Positions 42,751 to 51,582 of a stretch of DNA of 64,000 nt are shown in pieces. The stretch is taken from the NCBI GenBank assembly GCA_029975435.1, contig JARKPC010000088.1, positions 1 through 64,000 of the forward strand, read 5' to 3'. The notes beneath the pieces are model-generated. The model was not told the origin of the DNA and did no database searches. It saw only the letters and a list, made by a program, of their open reading frames with translations. The position numbers and the translations under genes are program-made. Positions within the stretch are counted from its first letter, which is position 1. Every line of letters starts with the position of its first letter. This stretch comes from Propionivibrio sp. Lineage in GTDB: Bacteria > Pseudomonadota > Gammaproteobacteria > Burkholderiales > Rhodocyclaceae.

Positions 42751-43383
42751 ATGAACCGTATCAGCAAGCTTCTCTGCACTACCCAAAACAGCGAGGAACC
42801 TCACATGGAATACCCGTCGATAGAAGGTGTACATGAGACAAAGAAAGGGTTTCCGTCTCTTAACGAACTCAGCCGATGGATAGCCAATACACTCAGAGAC
42901 GAACAGATTCATGAACGAATCAAGGAACAAGTCATTATCACGTCATTGCTCTGGGCGGCCGATTACTCGGGAAAGATGGAAAAATTCAAGAGCCGCACTC
43001 CATCCATAAAATTCATGAGCAGGCGGGCGGTTGAGCAAATTGACAGGGGGGATGACTCGGGATTGGTTCATGAGCATATCATTCCAAAAAAGATGCTTTC
43101 CCAAGCGATATGGGAGACTTTCCGCAGAGATCATGCTCAAAAGAACCAATGCATCGAAGAGGAGATTTTACGTTTGCTCCGCTTATCCGTTTATTGCCTT
43201 GTCACGAAGGAGGAAGACCAGATTCTGTCAAAAAATGGCTTCAGACAAACCGGTCCAGGTCCAGCACCTTTAAAGGAGATTGTGGACGGGAAAGTGAGCT
43301 TGGGCCATATTTGGTGCCGCTACAGCGAGTGCAGAGATCTGGACAAAAACACGCCTGCCCCGATCGAAGTTTTGCGCGTCTAA
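42751..43383 (+). CDS. hypothetical protein with HNH-like motif
   Basis: LVHEHIIPKKMLSQAIWE resembles HNH EHIxPK; start MNRISKLLCTT. Confidence 0.5.
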   Translation: MNRISKLLCTTQNSEEPHMEYPSIEGVHETKKGFPSLNELSRWIANTLRDEQIHERIKEQVIITSLLWAADYSGKMEKFKSRTPSIKFMSRRAVEQIDRGDDSGLVHEHIIPKKMLSQAIWETFRRDHAQKNQCIEEEILRLLRLSVYCLVTKEEDQILSKNGFRQTGPGPAPLKEIVDGKVSLGHIWCRYSECRDLDKNTPAPIEVLRV

Positions 43384-43585
43384 CCTTAGCGGACAATATC
43401 CCCAGGTCGTGAATCGATCTACCACGTAACGGGATGACGCCAGACACACCCACCGAGTACATTCGATTGGTCAATGGTTGTCGTACGAGAACTGTGTCAA
43501 TCCGCGCGGAACAACCGCAAAGTCGCCATGTGTCGCTTGGCGAACCTCACCAACGCCATCTCCCCGACGCCGGCCGTTGAAGGGG

Positions 43586-43795
43586 CTAAGAAAGTGCGTC
43601 CTCGATCACGAGTGATTCGTTGTCGGACAAACGCGCAACCACACATCTTCCGAGAATGGAAAACGAGAACGATACTGTCACCTCAAGCGAGAACTGATCG
43701 TCATCCTTGGCCCAAGCAGTGGATCGCTCGTCTATCCATGCCGAAAGTTGCTGGAGTTGTTCCTCCGAAAGAAGAAACTGCTCGTTCGTTACCAT
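43586..43795 (-). CDS. small hypothetical protein
   Basis: MVTNEQFLLSEEQLQQLSAWIDERSTAWAKDDDQFSLEVTVSFSFSILGRCVVARL; downstream of the helicase operon on the same strand. Confidence 0.4.
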   Translation of the reverse strand: MVTNEQFLLSEEQLQQLSAWIDERSTAWAKDDDQFSLEVTVSFSFSILGRCVVARLSDNESLVIEDALS

Positions 43796-43855
43796 CGTTA
43801 CCTCTCCTCGCCACATCAAGATCGTACGTTCCCCTGACAGGGACCGCCGGCGTCC

Positions 43856-46800
43856 CTATACCTTGATTCCATGCCCCGACACAGGCAGGAACAACCACCT
43901 CTCGACAACCGGCCTGCCGGTCGCCTGCGTGATTGCCGTCGCGTAGGCATCGAGTTGTCCGGCGTATTTTTGCGCCAGATCGGCCCACGCCGATGCACCT
44001 TGCGGATTTGATTTGTGGTCGATCAATATCCAACCGTCGGGCGTATCGAGCAGCAGGTCGATGCGTCCGTTCATGACCTGACCGTTCGGCAGCATGTGTT
44101 GCACCGGATACTCGGGATATGCGGTGTGTCGTGGCCAGCGGGCTCCGATCCATTGGCTGAATGCGCTGATTTGGTGGAGCAGGCCATCGACAGCGATCTT
44201 TCCATCCTGGCCATAGGATCGCAGCAACCGCTCTGCCTCGTCGTTGGTTCTTGGCCGGCTCTGATCGACCAACGATAGAGCAAGACACGCATGGATCGCC
44301 GTTCCGAGCGCGGTGATGTCCGTTCCGGGCATGAGCGCAAGGCGCTCACCGATGACCGTCTGTTCAAGGATTTTCGCCTCGCGCAGGCCGGCCGACGACG
44401 GGTTGAAGATCAGAGGCAGTCGCTCCTGGCGTGCTTTGGCAGCGATGAATCCATGGATGCCGGGCGGAGAGTCGGACGAAATCACATTGGTTTCACCTTC
44501 GGCATCGAGTTCCCAATAGATTGCTTCGACCTGATCGCCCGCTGGGCCGATCAGCGAGTCGCCGCTCGAATCGGGAAGCAGCCACGGCGCATTGAGACTA
44601 TCCAGCGATTCACCGGAGGGCTTCTTGGCCGGCCGGGCAATGATCAACAGATCGCGGGCGCGGGTCATCGCCACATAGAGCAGCCGCTTGCCTTCCTCCA
44701 CCGCCGCTTGGTGAGCCGCCTGGCCAATCCCCGATACGGCGATGTCTTCGGCCAATGCCGCCTTTTTCTTGTCTCCGAATGGCCATGGCCAGTAGCGAAT
44801 CCGCCGGTCGTCCAACGGGGCGTTAACGTCAAAGCGGTCCCCGGATTCTGAAGCGACATCCCAGAGCCGGGTCTTGATGTCGCTCGACAGTCCCGTCAGG
44901 ACGACAACCGGCCATTCGAGCCCTTTTGACGCATGTTGGGTCATGACCCGAACGGCATCGACCGCGGCCTCGGCGCACAGGTCTTCCTCGGCGTTGGCGA
45001 GATCGGCAAACCAGAGAATCAGTCCGGACAGCGAGCCTGCCACCTGCTCGCCGCGACATTCATCCTCGTATGTTCCGGCAGCGGCCAGCAGTGCTTCGAG
45101 GTTGGCCAGGCGCTTCCGCGCACCATCCGGATTTGCCGACCAGTGCAGCACGATGCCCGGCAGATCGCATTCGTCGATCACCACCTGCAAAGCTTCGCGG
45201 GGGGCAAGCAATGGGAGCTGGGCGCGCAACGATGCAATCTTGGCGAGCACGGGATGGGGTGGCTGTTCTTCCGTTCCTTCTTCCTTCCACCTGGCGGGAT
45301 CGCCGCCGCCAGCGAGGTAACGCAAGCGGTCGGCAACCCATGTTTCCGGGTCGGCGCAATCTGCCAGCGAAATGATTTCCGCCGTGGCTACGGTGTCGTT
45401 CGGATCGTTGAGCCGGCGCAGGCAGGCCATCGCCAGCGTGGCTTCCGGCGTGGCGAGCAGACCCGGCTGCGCCGTGGCGCTCGGGATGCCGGCGACTTGG
45501 AGCGCGGCGGCAGTGGCAGTGACCTCTGCATTGGTACGGACCAGCACGGCGATGTCGGCATATCGGACCGGATGGACGTGTTGGCCCGACTTGTCGGCAA
45601 CGGCATAGCCGGACTCAACAAGACGGCGGATGCCGAGCGCGAGACTGCTGGCGATCCGGCCGGCATTCTTGCCGGCGAGTAGCCAGTTGGCGAAGGCCGG
45701 CCGATCCAGAATCTCGGCGCGCTCGGGCTTGAGCACGACTTCTTCCGGCGTCAGCGTGTTGGCGAATGCCGGCGCAAAAATCCCGTTGATTAGTTTCACC
45801 AGCGGCGGGCGCGAACGCCAGGAAGACGGCAGGACCTGTTTGACGCCCCCCAGCTTGTCGAGGGACCCGAGGATCGAGAGCATCAGTTCGCTGTCACTGC
45901 CCCGGAAACCGTAGATCGCCTGCTTGATGTCGCCGACCCAGAAAACGCGCTTGGCGAGTCGGGCAAGCTTCAGGAACAGAGCGAGCTGGATCGGACTGGT
46001 ATCCTGGAACTCATCGACCAGCAGCAGGTCGAGTTCCTCGGCAAGTGTTTCCGAGACGTACGGGTTGTCGAGCAGGGTCAGGAGGAGATTCTCCTGATCG
46101 ACGAAGTCGAGCGCTCCGCGCTCGCGCTTGAGTGCCGAGAAGATGTCGAGCGCCCCGGCGCTGAGCGCAAAGATCCGGTCGAGGTAATGGCGCAGGTCGG
46201 CCTGCAGCTGGGGATGTTCGGCGTAGCGTTTGGCCACATCGGCCACGGGTTCCGCCGCCGGCTTGAGCTTCGCTTCGGGCGCGGCCGATGCCAGCTCGAT
46301 CCAGGCCGACCATGGAAGGAGGCCTTGGCTGAGCGGACGGACCGCGTCCTTGAGCAGGTTCAGGTACCCTTGGGTATTCTTCTTGTCGCTATTGACCGGT
46401 TCGATGGTGCTGATCGCGGTCCGTATGGCCGAGAGCAACTCGGCGCCAAGATCGGTCGCCGCCGCCGGCGGAAAATGTGCGAGCAGCGAGTTGGCGCTGC
46501 TTGAGGCAAAGCCGGACAGGCGATCAGGAGGAATATCGTTGCTGCGGGCGATGCCAACGAGTTTGGCCAGATCTCCCTGCCAGTCCTTTTCCAGGCCGAG
46601 ACGACGCACGATGACGAGCAGATCGGCGAGATCAGACGCATCCTGGACGCTGTCGATCGCGCGCTGCAGAAGGAGCTTGCTGGTGCCCTCCTCGATCACC
46701 TGCTGTTCGGCAGACAGTCCGGCTTCGAAGCAGAAACGCTGCAGCAGTTCGCCGCAAATGCTGTTGACCGTGCCGATACGCGCCTGGCCCATGGCCGTAG

Positions 46801-47008
46801 CCAGTGCGAATTCATCCTTGTCCAGCAGGAAGCCGCGCACACGCTCACGCAATTCACTCGCGGCCTTGCGCGTGAAAGTGGTGGCAATGACGCCGCCCGG
46901 TTGCGCGCGGCCGGCCACAAGCTCATCACGCAGAATCTGCGTCAGCGTGTAGGTCTTGCCGCTGCCGGCGCCGGCACTGACGAAGGTGATATGCGACGGT
47001 TGTGTCAT
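43856..47008 (-). CDS. UvrD/AddA-like helicase-nuclease
   Basis: ITFVSAGAGSGKTYTLTQIL; TTFTRKAASELRERV; LLLVDEFQDTSPIQLALFLKL; RLLYVAMTRARDLLI; C-terminal LLLDTPDGWILIDHKSN; start 47008. Confidence 0.9.
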   Translation of the reverse strand: MTQPSHITFVSAGAGSGKTYTLTQILRDELVAGRAQPGGVIATTFTRKAASELRERVRGFLLDKDEFALATAMGQARIGTVNSICGELLQRFCFEAGLSAEQQVIEEGTSKLLLQRAIDSVQDASDLADLLVIVRRLGLEKDWQGDLAKLVGIARSNDIPPDRLSGFASSSANSLLAHFPPAAATDLGAELLSAIRTAISTIEPVNSDKKNTQGYLNLLKDAVRPLSQGLLPWSAWIELASAAPEAKLKPAAEPVADVAKRYAEHPQLQADLRHYLDRIFALSAGALDIFSALKRERGALDFVDQENLLLTLLDNPYVSETLAEELDLLLVDEFQDTSPIQLALFLKLARLAKRVFWVGDIKQAIYGFRGSDSELMLSILGSLDKLGGVKQVLPSSWRSRPPLVKLINGIFAPAFANTLTPEEVVLKPERAEILDRPAFANWLLAGKNAGRIASSLALGIRRLVESGYAVADKSGQHVHPVRYADIAVLVRTNAEVTATAAALQVAGIPSATAQPGLLATPEATLAMACLRRLNDPNDTVATAEIISLADCADPETWVADRLRYLAGGGDPARWKEEGTEEQPPHPVLAKIASLRAQLPLLAPREALQVVIDECDLPGIVLHWSANPDGARKRLANLEALLAAAGTYEDECRGEQVAGSLSGLILWFADLANAEEDLCAEAAVDAVRVMTQHASKGLEWPVVVLTGLSSDIKTRLWDVASESGDRFDVNAPLDDRRIRYWPWPFGDKKKAALAEDIAVSGIGQAAHQAAVEEGKRLLYVAMTRARDLLIIARPAKKPSGESLDSLNAPWLLPDSSGDSLIGPAGDQVEAIYWELDAEGETNVISSDSPPGIHGFIAAKARQERLPLIFNPSSAGLREAKILEQTVIGERLALMPGTDITALGTAIHACLALSLVDQSRPRTNDEAERLLRSYGQDGKIAVDGLLHQISAFSQWIGARWPRHTAYPEYPVQHMLPNGQVMNGRIDLLLDTPDGWILIDHKSNPQGASAWADLAQKYAGQLDAYATAITQATGRPVVERWLFLPVSGHGIKV

Positions 47009-49647
47009 TGTGCGTTCTCCCAGCCGGCAAGACAGAGATAGTCGTTGTAGTCTTCGTTGAGGTATTCGGGGGCCATCGCCTCGTCGGGAGGAACGCTGTC
47101 CTCGTCTTCCGGAACTCCTTCCAGCGCGACTTCGATGCGTCCCGCGTTCAACTGTTCTCGGCGCCACGCATAGGACGCGACGAATCGCTGCCAGAGATGG
47201 GCCGCCGTCTCGTCGGTTGCCGGTGTGATCCGACGCGCCTGGGCGAACACCCGGTCGTCCGATGCCAGCAGGCAGGCTTCGTCGAGGATGAAATACGCCA
47301 GGGCAGGCCACGCACCGGTTTTCTGGCGGAGCAACTCCGCGTAAATGGCGAGCTGAAGATGCCGGTTGTCGGATAGTTTCTTGCTGTACTTCCTGAATCC
47401 GGACCATTTCATGTCGATGATCGCCCGATCCGTGCCGGAAGGATCTGCGCGCGCCATAACGAGGTCGGCGGAACCGCCGAGCGCCCCGCCAGCAAAGAGC
47501 CCCTCAACCTCCTGTTCCGGGGTGACCGCCTGTGCCTTGGCGAGCGCCAGGTGGCCGCGCAGTTCACTCATGGCCCGGTGCAGCCGGTGGCGGAATCCTG
47601 CCAGATCGGCACTGCGGCCAGGCATCAGGAAAGTCGCTCCCTGCTCGGCGATGAGTTGCGGGAAGCGCGTATCGAACCAGCGATCGAACTCCGCATCGCC
47701 ATGATCCAGCGCTCGCGGCGTACGGTAGTACTGCTCGATCAGGTGGTGCGCCAGATTGCCGCGCAGCAGAAACTCGTTGGTGAGTTCGACGAGGTTCGAT
47801 GACCGGAGTCTGGCCGGATACTTGAGCAGCCAGTGGAAGGGCGTAAACAGGAGCAGCTCCAGACTCGAGAACGACTCTTTCTCCCGGGGCGGCAAGGTGA
47901 CATCTGGCGGCAGTTGCCACCAGCGCCGGCGTGCCGGCAAGGGGGTTTCAACAATGACCTGCGTCCCGTCACCCCCCTCCTTGAGCAGCGTTTCCAGCGA
48001 CCGGACCGGCGCCTCCGGAATCAGCGCGCGGATCATCTGCCACGCCGGATGGACGTCGATTCCTGGCGGAGGCAGCACCAGTGTCAGCTTCGTGCGGGCC
48101 GCGTTGACCGGGCGGCACCACGTGGCGGCGATGCGCTGCAGTTCGCCGTCGATTCCCGGCAGGTGGACGCCGGCGTCGGCCAGGGCAGACAGCTCCGATC
48201 TGGACCACGGATAGGGATTCGGCAGGAGAGGCAATTGCATCTGCCACCAGATGACCTGATCGGCGTCTTCGATGGCGGCGGCCGGATCGCTGATGGCGCG
48301 ATGGGCGCCGACTTCGGCCACGCGCATCGGATTCTCACTGCCGCGGGCCGTGGCTTGGGTAATCAGTTTCTTCAGCTGCGTCGGCGAAAGGGTGTCGACG
48401 CACTGCATCGACAAGGCGCGCAAGGCGTCAACCGCCGCGCTGCATTGACCGAACGCGGCGTTGAACGCCGAACGGCGAGAGGGATCGCCGTCGATAAGCC
48501 GGTTGCGGAAGAAGTCGGTCAGGGCAATGGTTCGAGCCAGCACGTCGCTGACCGGGGCTCCTTCGGCGATGTCGTGGCGGACAGGTTCGATCCACAGGGA
48601 GATGGCGTCGCTAACCCCCTCGGCACGCTCGTCGGACTCCTTCCGATAGTGTGCATTGATGTCGTCGAGCGCCGCTTGCCAGTCCGCGCCCCCGATGCCG
48701 GGCGCACCGGCGATCTTCTCAGCCAGACGCCGACGGGCGAAACTCGGGATCGGGCATACGGGATGGGTCAGGAACTGGACGAGCGCCTGGAAGTTGAGCG
48801 GCGCCCAGAGGAGATCGAGCGCCAGCGGCAATACCTGAAGCGCCGGACGGAAAGCGCTGGCGTCGCGCAGACCGACTCTGGCACCGACCGAGGCGGCAAG
48901 CGCGCCGTCAAGTCGTTCGCCTTCGCCGCCGCAGACGATCAGCACGTCCTGAACTCCGGCCATTCTGTGGGCGACCCAGCGGGCGGCCAGCGCCACCGTT
49001 TCAGCCTGCACGATTTCCAGGCTTCCGTCATCCTTCCAAGCGATGGGAGAAACGGACTCGCCCACAGTACGCGCTGTCAGTGCGCGCTGCAGGTCGCCAA
49101 GCATACCCGTCGACGGCAGCGCCGGCAGGATGGCTTGCTTTAGCGGCAACTTGGCCAGGACCCGTTGCCACATCCGCGGAAATGCGTCGAGCGAGTCAAG
49201 AAGGGCAATCTCCTGGATTCCGGTGCTTCGGGACTCGAGCGCCGTCAAAACGAACGCCAAACGATCGCCGATGCCCGGCGAGACGCGCTGCCCGGCTTCG
49301 ATTTCGACCTCGGCCATGTCCTGCAACCGGGTCGGGAAGTTTGCCGGGAAACATCCGGTCCAGCCTGCCAGGCGCCAGGTGTCGCGCCATTCCAGAAGCA
49401 GCGCGGCGGTACCGAGTTCGTCAGTCCGGAAGCTTCGGGTATAGAAGCGATGATCCGTCAAGCTCCGGGCCAGGCAGTCGCGGTATTGGATGACCCGTTC
49501 GGCGGTCGGTGCGACCGGCGCCGCCAGCCCCAGAAAGGTCTCCAGCAGACCGAGCAGGCCCAGCGGACCGACGTCGATGTCGCCCAGCCGGTTCGAGGGA
49601 CGAATGGCGCGCTGGCCGTCCAACGACAGGCCGAGTGTGATTCTCAT
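47005..49647 (-). CDS. AddB-like PD-(D/E)XK nuclease
   Basis: GGSADLVMARADPSGTDRAIIDMKWSGFRKYSKKLSDNRHLQLAIYAELL; ATGA overlap with the helicase gene. Confidence 0.75.
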   Translation of the reverse strand: MRITLGLSLDGQRAIRPSNRLGDIDVGPLGLLGLLETFLGLAAPVAPTAERVIQYRDCLARSLTDHRFYTRSFRTDELGTAALLLEWRDTWRLAGWTGCFPANFPTRLQDMAEVEIEAGQRVSPGIGDRLAFVLTALESRSTGIQEIALLDSLDAFPRMWQRVLAKLPLKQAILPALPSTGMLGDLQRALTARTVGESVSPIAWKDDGSLEIVQAETVALAARWVAHRMAGVQDVLIVCGGEGERLDGALAASVGARVGLRDASAFRPALQVLPLALDLLWAPLNFQALVQFLTHPVCPIPSFARRRLAEKIAGAPGIGGADWQAALDDINAHYRKESDERAEGVSDAISLWIEPVRHDIAEGAPVSDVLARTIALTDFFRNRLIDGDPSRRSAFNAAFGQCSAAVDALRALSMQCVDTLSPTQLKKLITQATARGSENPMRVAEVGAHRAISDPAAAIEDADQVIWWQMQLPLLPNPYPWSRSELSALADAGVHLPGIDGELQRIAATWCRPVNAARTKLTLVLPPPGIDVHPAWQMIRALIPEAPVRSLETLLKEGGDGTQVIVETPLPARRRWWQLPPDVTLPPREKESFSSLELLLFTPFHWLLKYPARLRSSNLVELTNEFLLRGNLAHHLIEQYYRTPRALDHGDAEFDRWFDTRFPQLIAEQGATFLMPGRSADLAGFRHRLHRAMSELRGHLALAKAQAVTPEQEVEGLFAGGALGGSADLVMARADPSGTDRAIIDMKWSGFRKYSKKLSDNRHLQLAIYAELLRQKTGAWPALAYFILDEACLLASDDRVFAQARRITPATDETAAHLWQRFVASYAWRREQLNAGRIEVALEGVPEDEDSVPPDEAMAPEYLNEDYNDYLCLAGWENAQ

Positions 49648-49708
49648 GGGAACTCCCTTGGTTCTTCTTGTTAAAGCTTGCTGCCATTATCTCCGAGGAC
49701 TGGGGATT

Positions 49709-50842
49709 TCATCGCCCCGGATAGCGCTGAACAATCGCTTCGTCGAAATCGAATTCATCAAGGTTCCATTCACGATGCTGGAAAAGATCGTCCGCCAGTT
49801 GCGCAATTTCGCTCCGGAGTTCAAGGGGCGCAAGCCAACGTTCGGGGATCGCTGCTTCGCCATACTTGGCGCCAAGGAGTTGGCCGACAAGAATGCCCGT
49901 CGTATCCGAATCGCCGCTGTGATTCACGGCAAGGCAGATGCCGTGCTCAAGATCGGAGGCCACCAGCGCGCAGTAGAGGGCGATGCCCAGCGCTTCTTCG
50001 CCGACCCAGGCTTCGCCGATGGTCGGAATGGCTTCTCGCGGCAGCGTTCCCTGACGTGCCAGTTCGACGCCGCGCGCCAGCGCCCGCCTCGTCTCGTCGG
50101 CGTCAGGATTGACGCTCAAGAACTGCTCTGCACGGTCGATGCCCACCTCGAGCGGCTCGTTGCAGAGAAGCGCGTGAAGAATCACCGCAAAGGCGGCGGC
50201 CGAGTAATAGCCGCAGGGATGGCCGTGGGTAATCCAGGCCGATTCCTTGCCGAGCTGGAACACATAGTTGGCCTGATCCGCCCGGTCATGGAACATCATC
50301 GCGACCGGCGCGACGCGCATGATGCCGCCGGCGCCCTTGCTGTTGTTATCAGCCTTTCGGTCCGTAAAGGCGGTCATGGCCTGCAGAGCGGAAAGACAGG
50401 TGTTGCCCGGGGCGCGCCGGCTATGCAGTGCGCGCAGAAGGATCAATCCGTGTTTCTCGTCGATCGAGGCGCTGGGCGTGATGCCCTGTGTCTTGAGCCA
50501 GCGCAGATAAGCGTGGCTGACGACCGAGGTGATGCAGCAAATCCCGCGAAGGTTTCCCCGCACGTAGGCGCGCAGCAATCCTTCGGCGGTGAACAGCGTC
50601 ATCTGTGTATCGTCGGTAATGGCACCGAGTCTGCCGTGGTAGGGAGCGTAGTCGCTGATTCCGTCGGAACCGTATAGTCGTTGGATGTCTGCAAGGCTCA
50701 TGAATTCGATCGGGGCGCCAAGCGCATCGCCCACCGCGCCCGCCAGCAACGAGCCGCGAATTCGATCGCGAACAATGACAGGTGCTGTTGTTTCCGGATG
50801 GTTGTCTGCCATGGCGTTCTCCGCAGAATTCCTGTTTGTCAA
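49709..50842 (-). CDS. ADP-ribosylglycohydrolase family protein
   Basis: RIRGSLLAGAVGDALGAPIEFMS; GAITDDTQMTLFTAEGLLRA; GDSDTTGILVGQLLGAKYG. Confidence 0.92.
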   Translation of the reverse strand: MTNRNSAENAMADNHPETTAPVIVRDRIRGSLLAGAVGDALGAPIEFMSLADIQRLYGSDGISDYAPYHGRLGAITDDTQMTLFTAEGLLRAYVRGNLRGICCITSVVSHAYLRWLKTQGITPSASIDEKHGLILLRALHSRRAPGNTCLSALQAMTAFTDRKADNNSKGAGGIMRVAPVAMMFHDRADQANYVFQLGKESAWITHGHPCGYYSAAAFAVILHALLCNEPLEVGIDRAEQFLSVNPDADETRRALARGVELARQGTLPREAIPTIGEAWVGEEALGIALYCALVASDLEHGICLAVNHSGDSDTTGILVGQLLGAKYGEAAIPERWLAPLELRSEIAQLADDLFQHREWNLDEFDFDEAIVQRYPGR

Positions 50843-50899
50843 AGTATCTCCTTACCGCGACGAGGCTGAACCGAACAGAAACACAGATTAGTACGCTTC

Positions 50900-50918
50900 A
50901 GGCTTACCAGATGAGCCT
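50900..50918. promoter_or_regulatory. family A operator candidate, site 2
   Basis: AGGCTTA-CCAGA-TGAGCCT, one mismatch, 58 bp upstream of the ADP-ribosylglycohydrolase start. Confidence 0.6.
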
Positions 50919-51043
50919 CAGATGGTGTGCCGATCGATATATCCATGGGAAAGGCTGATCTCGCGGGTAACACACGACGGTCGTTCTTACGCCGTTCGTT
51001 GTCAACGGAATCTCTCACTCGCTCCGAGCGTGTTCATAGAGGA

Positions 51044-51062
51044 TGCGACACGAGTTGTCGTG
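51044..51062. promoter_or_regulatory. family B operator candidate, site 3
   Basis: TGCGACA-CGAGT-TGTCGTG, 42 bp upstream of the ORF at 51104. Confidence 0.5.
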
Positions 51063-51103
51063 TGACCGAACGAAACTGTGTGTCATTGCTTTCTCGGGAA
51101 CAC

Positions 51104-51484
51104 ATGGATATGACGTCGCTTCAGACTGTTCGGCAGGCACTCAGAACGCTTGTGGCCGGGCATTGCTGCCCTCTTTGGGATTCTCCCGAAACCTATCAGG
51201 AGGCCCTGGGAGCCCAGTGTTCGGATCGCCCCCGGGAAATAAAATTGATTGTGCTCGCCCTCCAGAACGAAATCGTGAGCGAAATGTTCCGCCTACGGAA
51301 CCGCCTGATTGCGTCGATTCTCCTTCCAAAACTCATTCACTGGCTGATTCGTCAGAGCAATCTGGCGCACCATGAAGCAAAATGGGCTGTCGATTCGTGG
51401 GCCATGGCACTGGGCCTCTTGCCTTTCGAGGACGAGGAACTGGCCGATCTCCCTCCTGCGCAGGCCGAATCCACCGATCATTGA
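51104..51484 (+). CDS. hypothetical protein
   Basis: MDMTSLQTVRQALRTLVAGHCCPLWDSPETYQEAL ... SNLAHHEAKWAVDSWAMALGLLPFED; family B palindrome upstream. Confidence 0.6.
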   Translation: MDMTSLQTVRQALRTLVAGHCCPLWDSPETYQEALGAQCSDRPREIKLIVLALQNEIVSEMFRLRNRLIASILLPKLIHWLIRQSNLAHHEAKWAVDSWAMALGLLPFEDEELADLPPAQAESTDH

Positions 51485-51582
51485 GGCAGGCAGGAATTCC
51501 GGCGAATCAGCTACGGATTTTCCAAGAAGCGCTTGACCGGCGGTAACATTCTTCCCGATACGGTTTTCTCGGGAATTACCTC

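Noticed and set aside
47833-49143. 436-aa plus-strand ORF
   Set aside because: Antisense to the AddB-like gene; Arg/Gln-rich shadow ORF.
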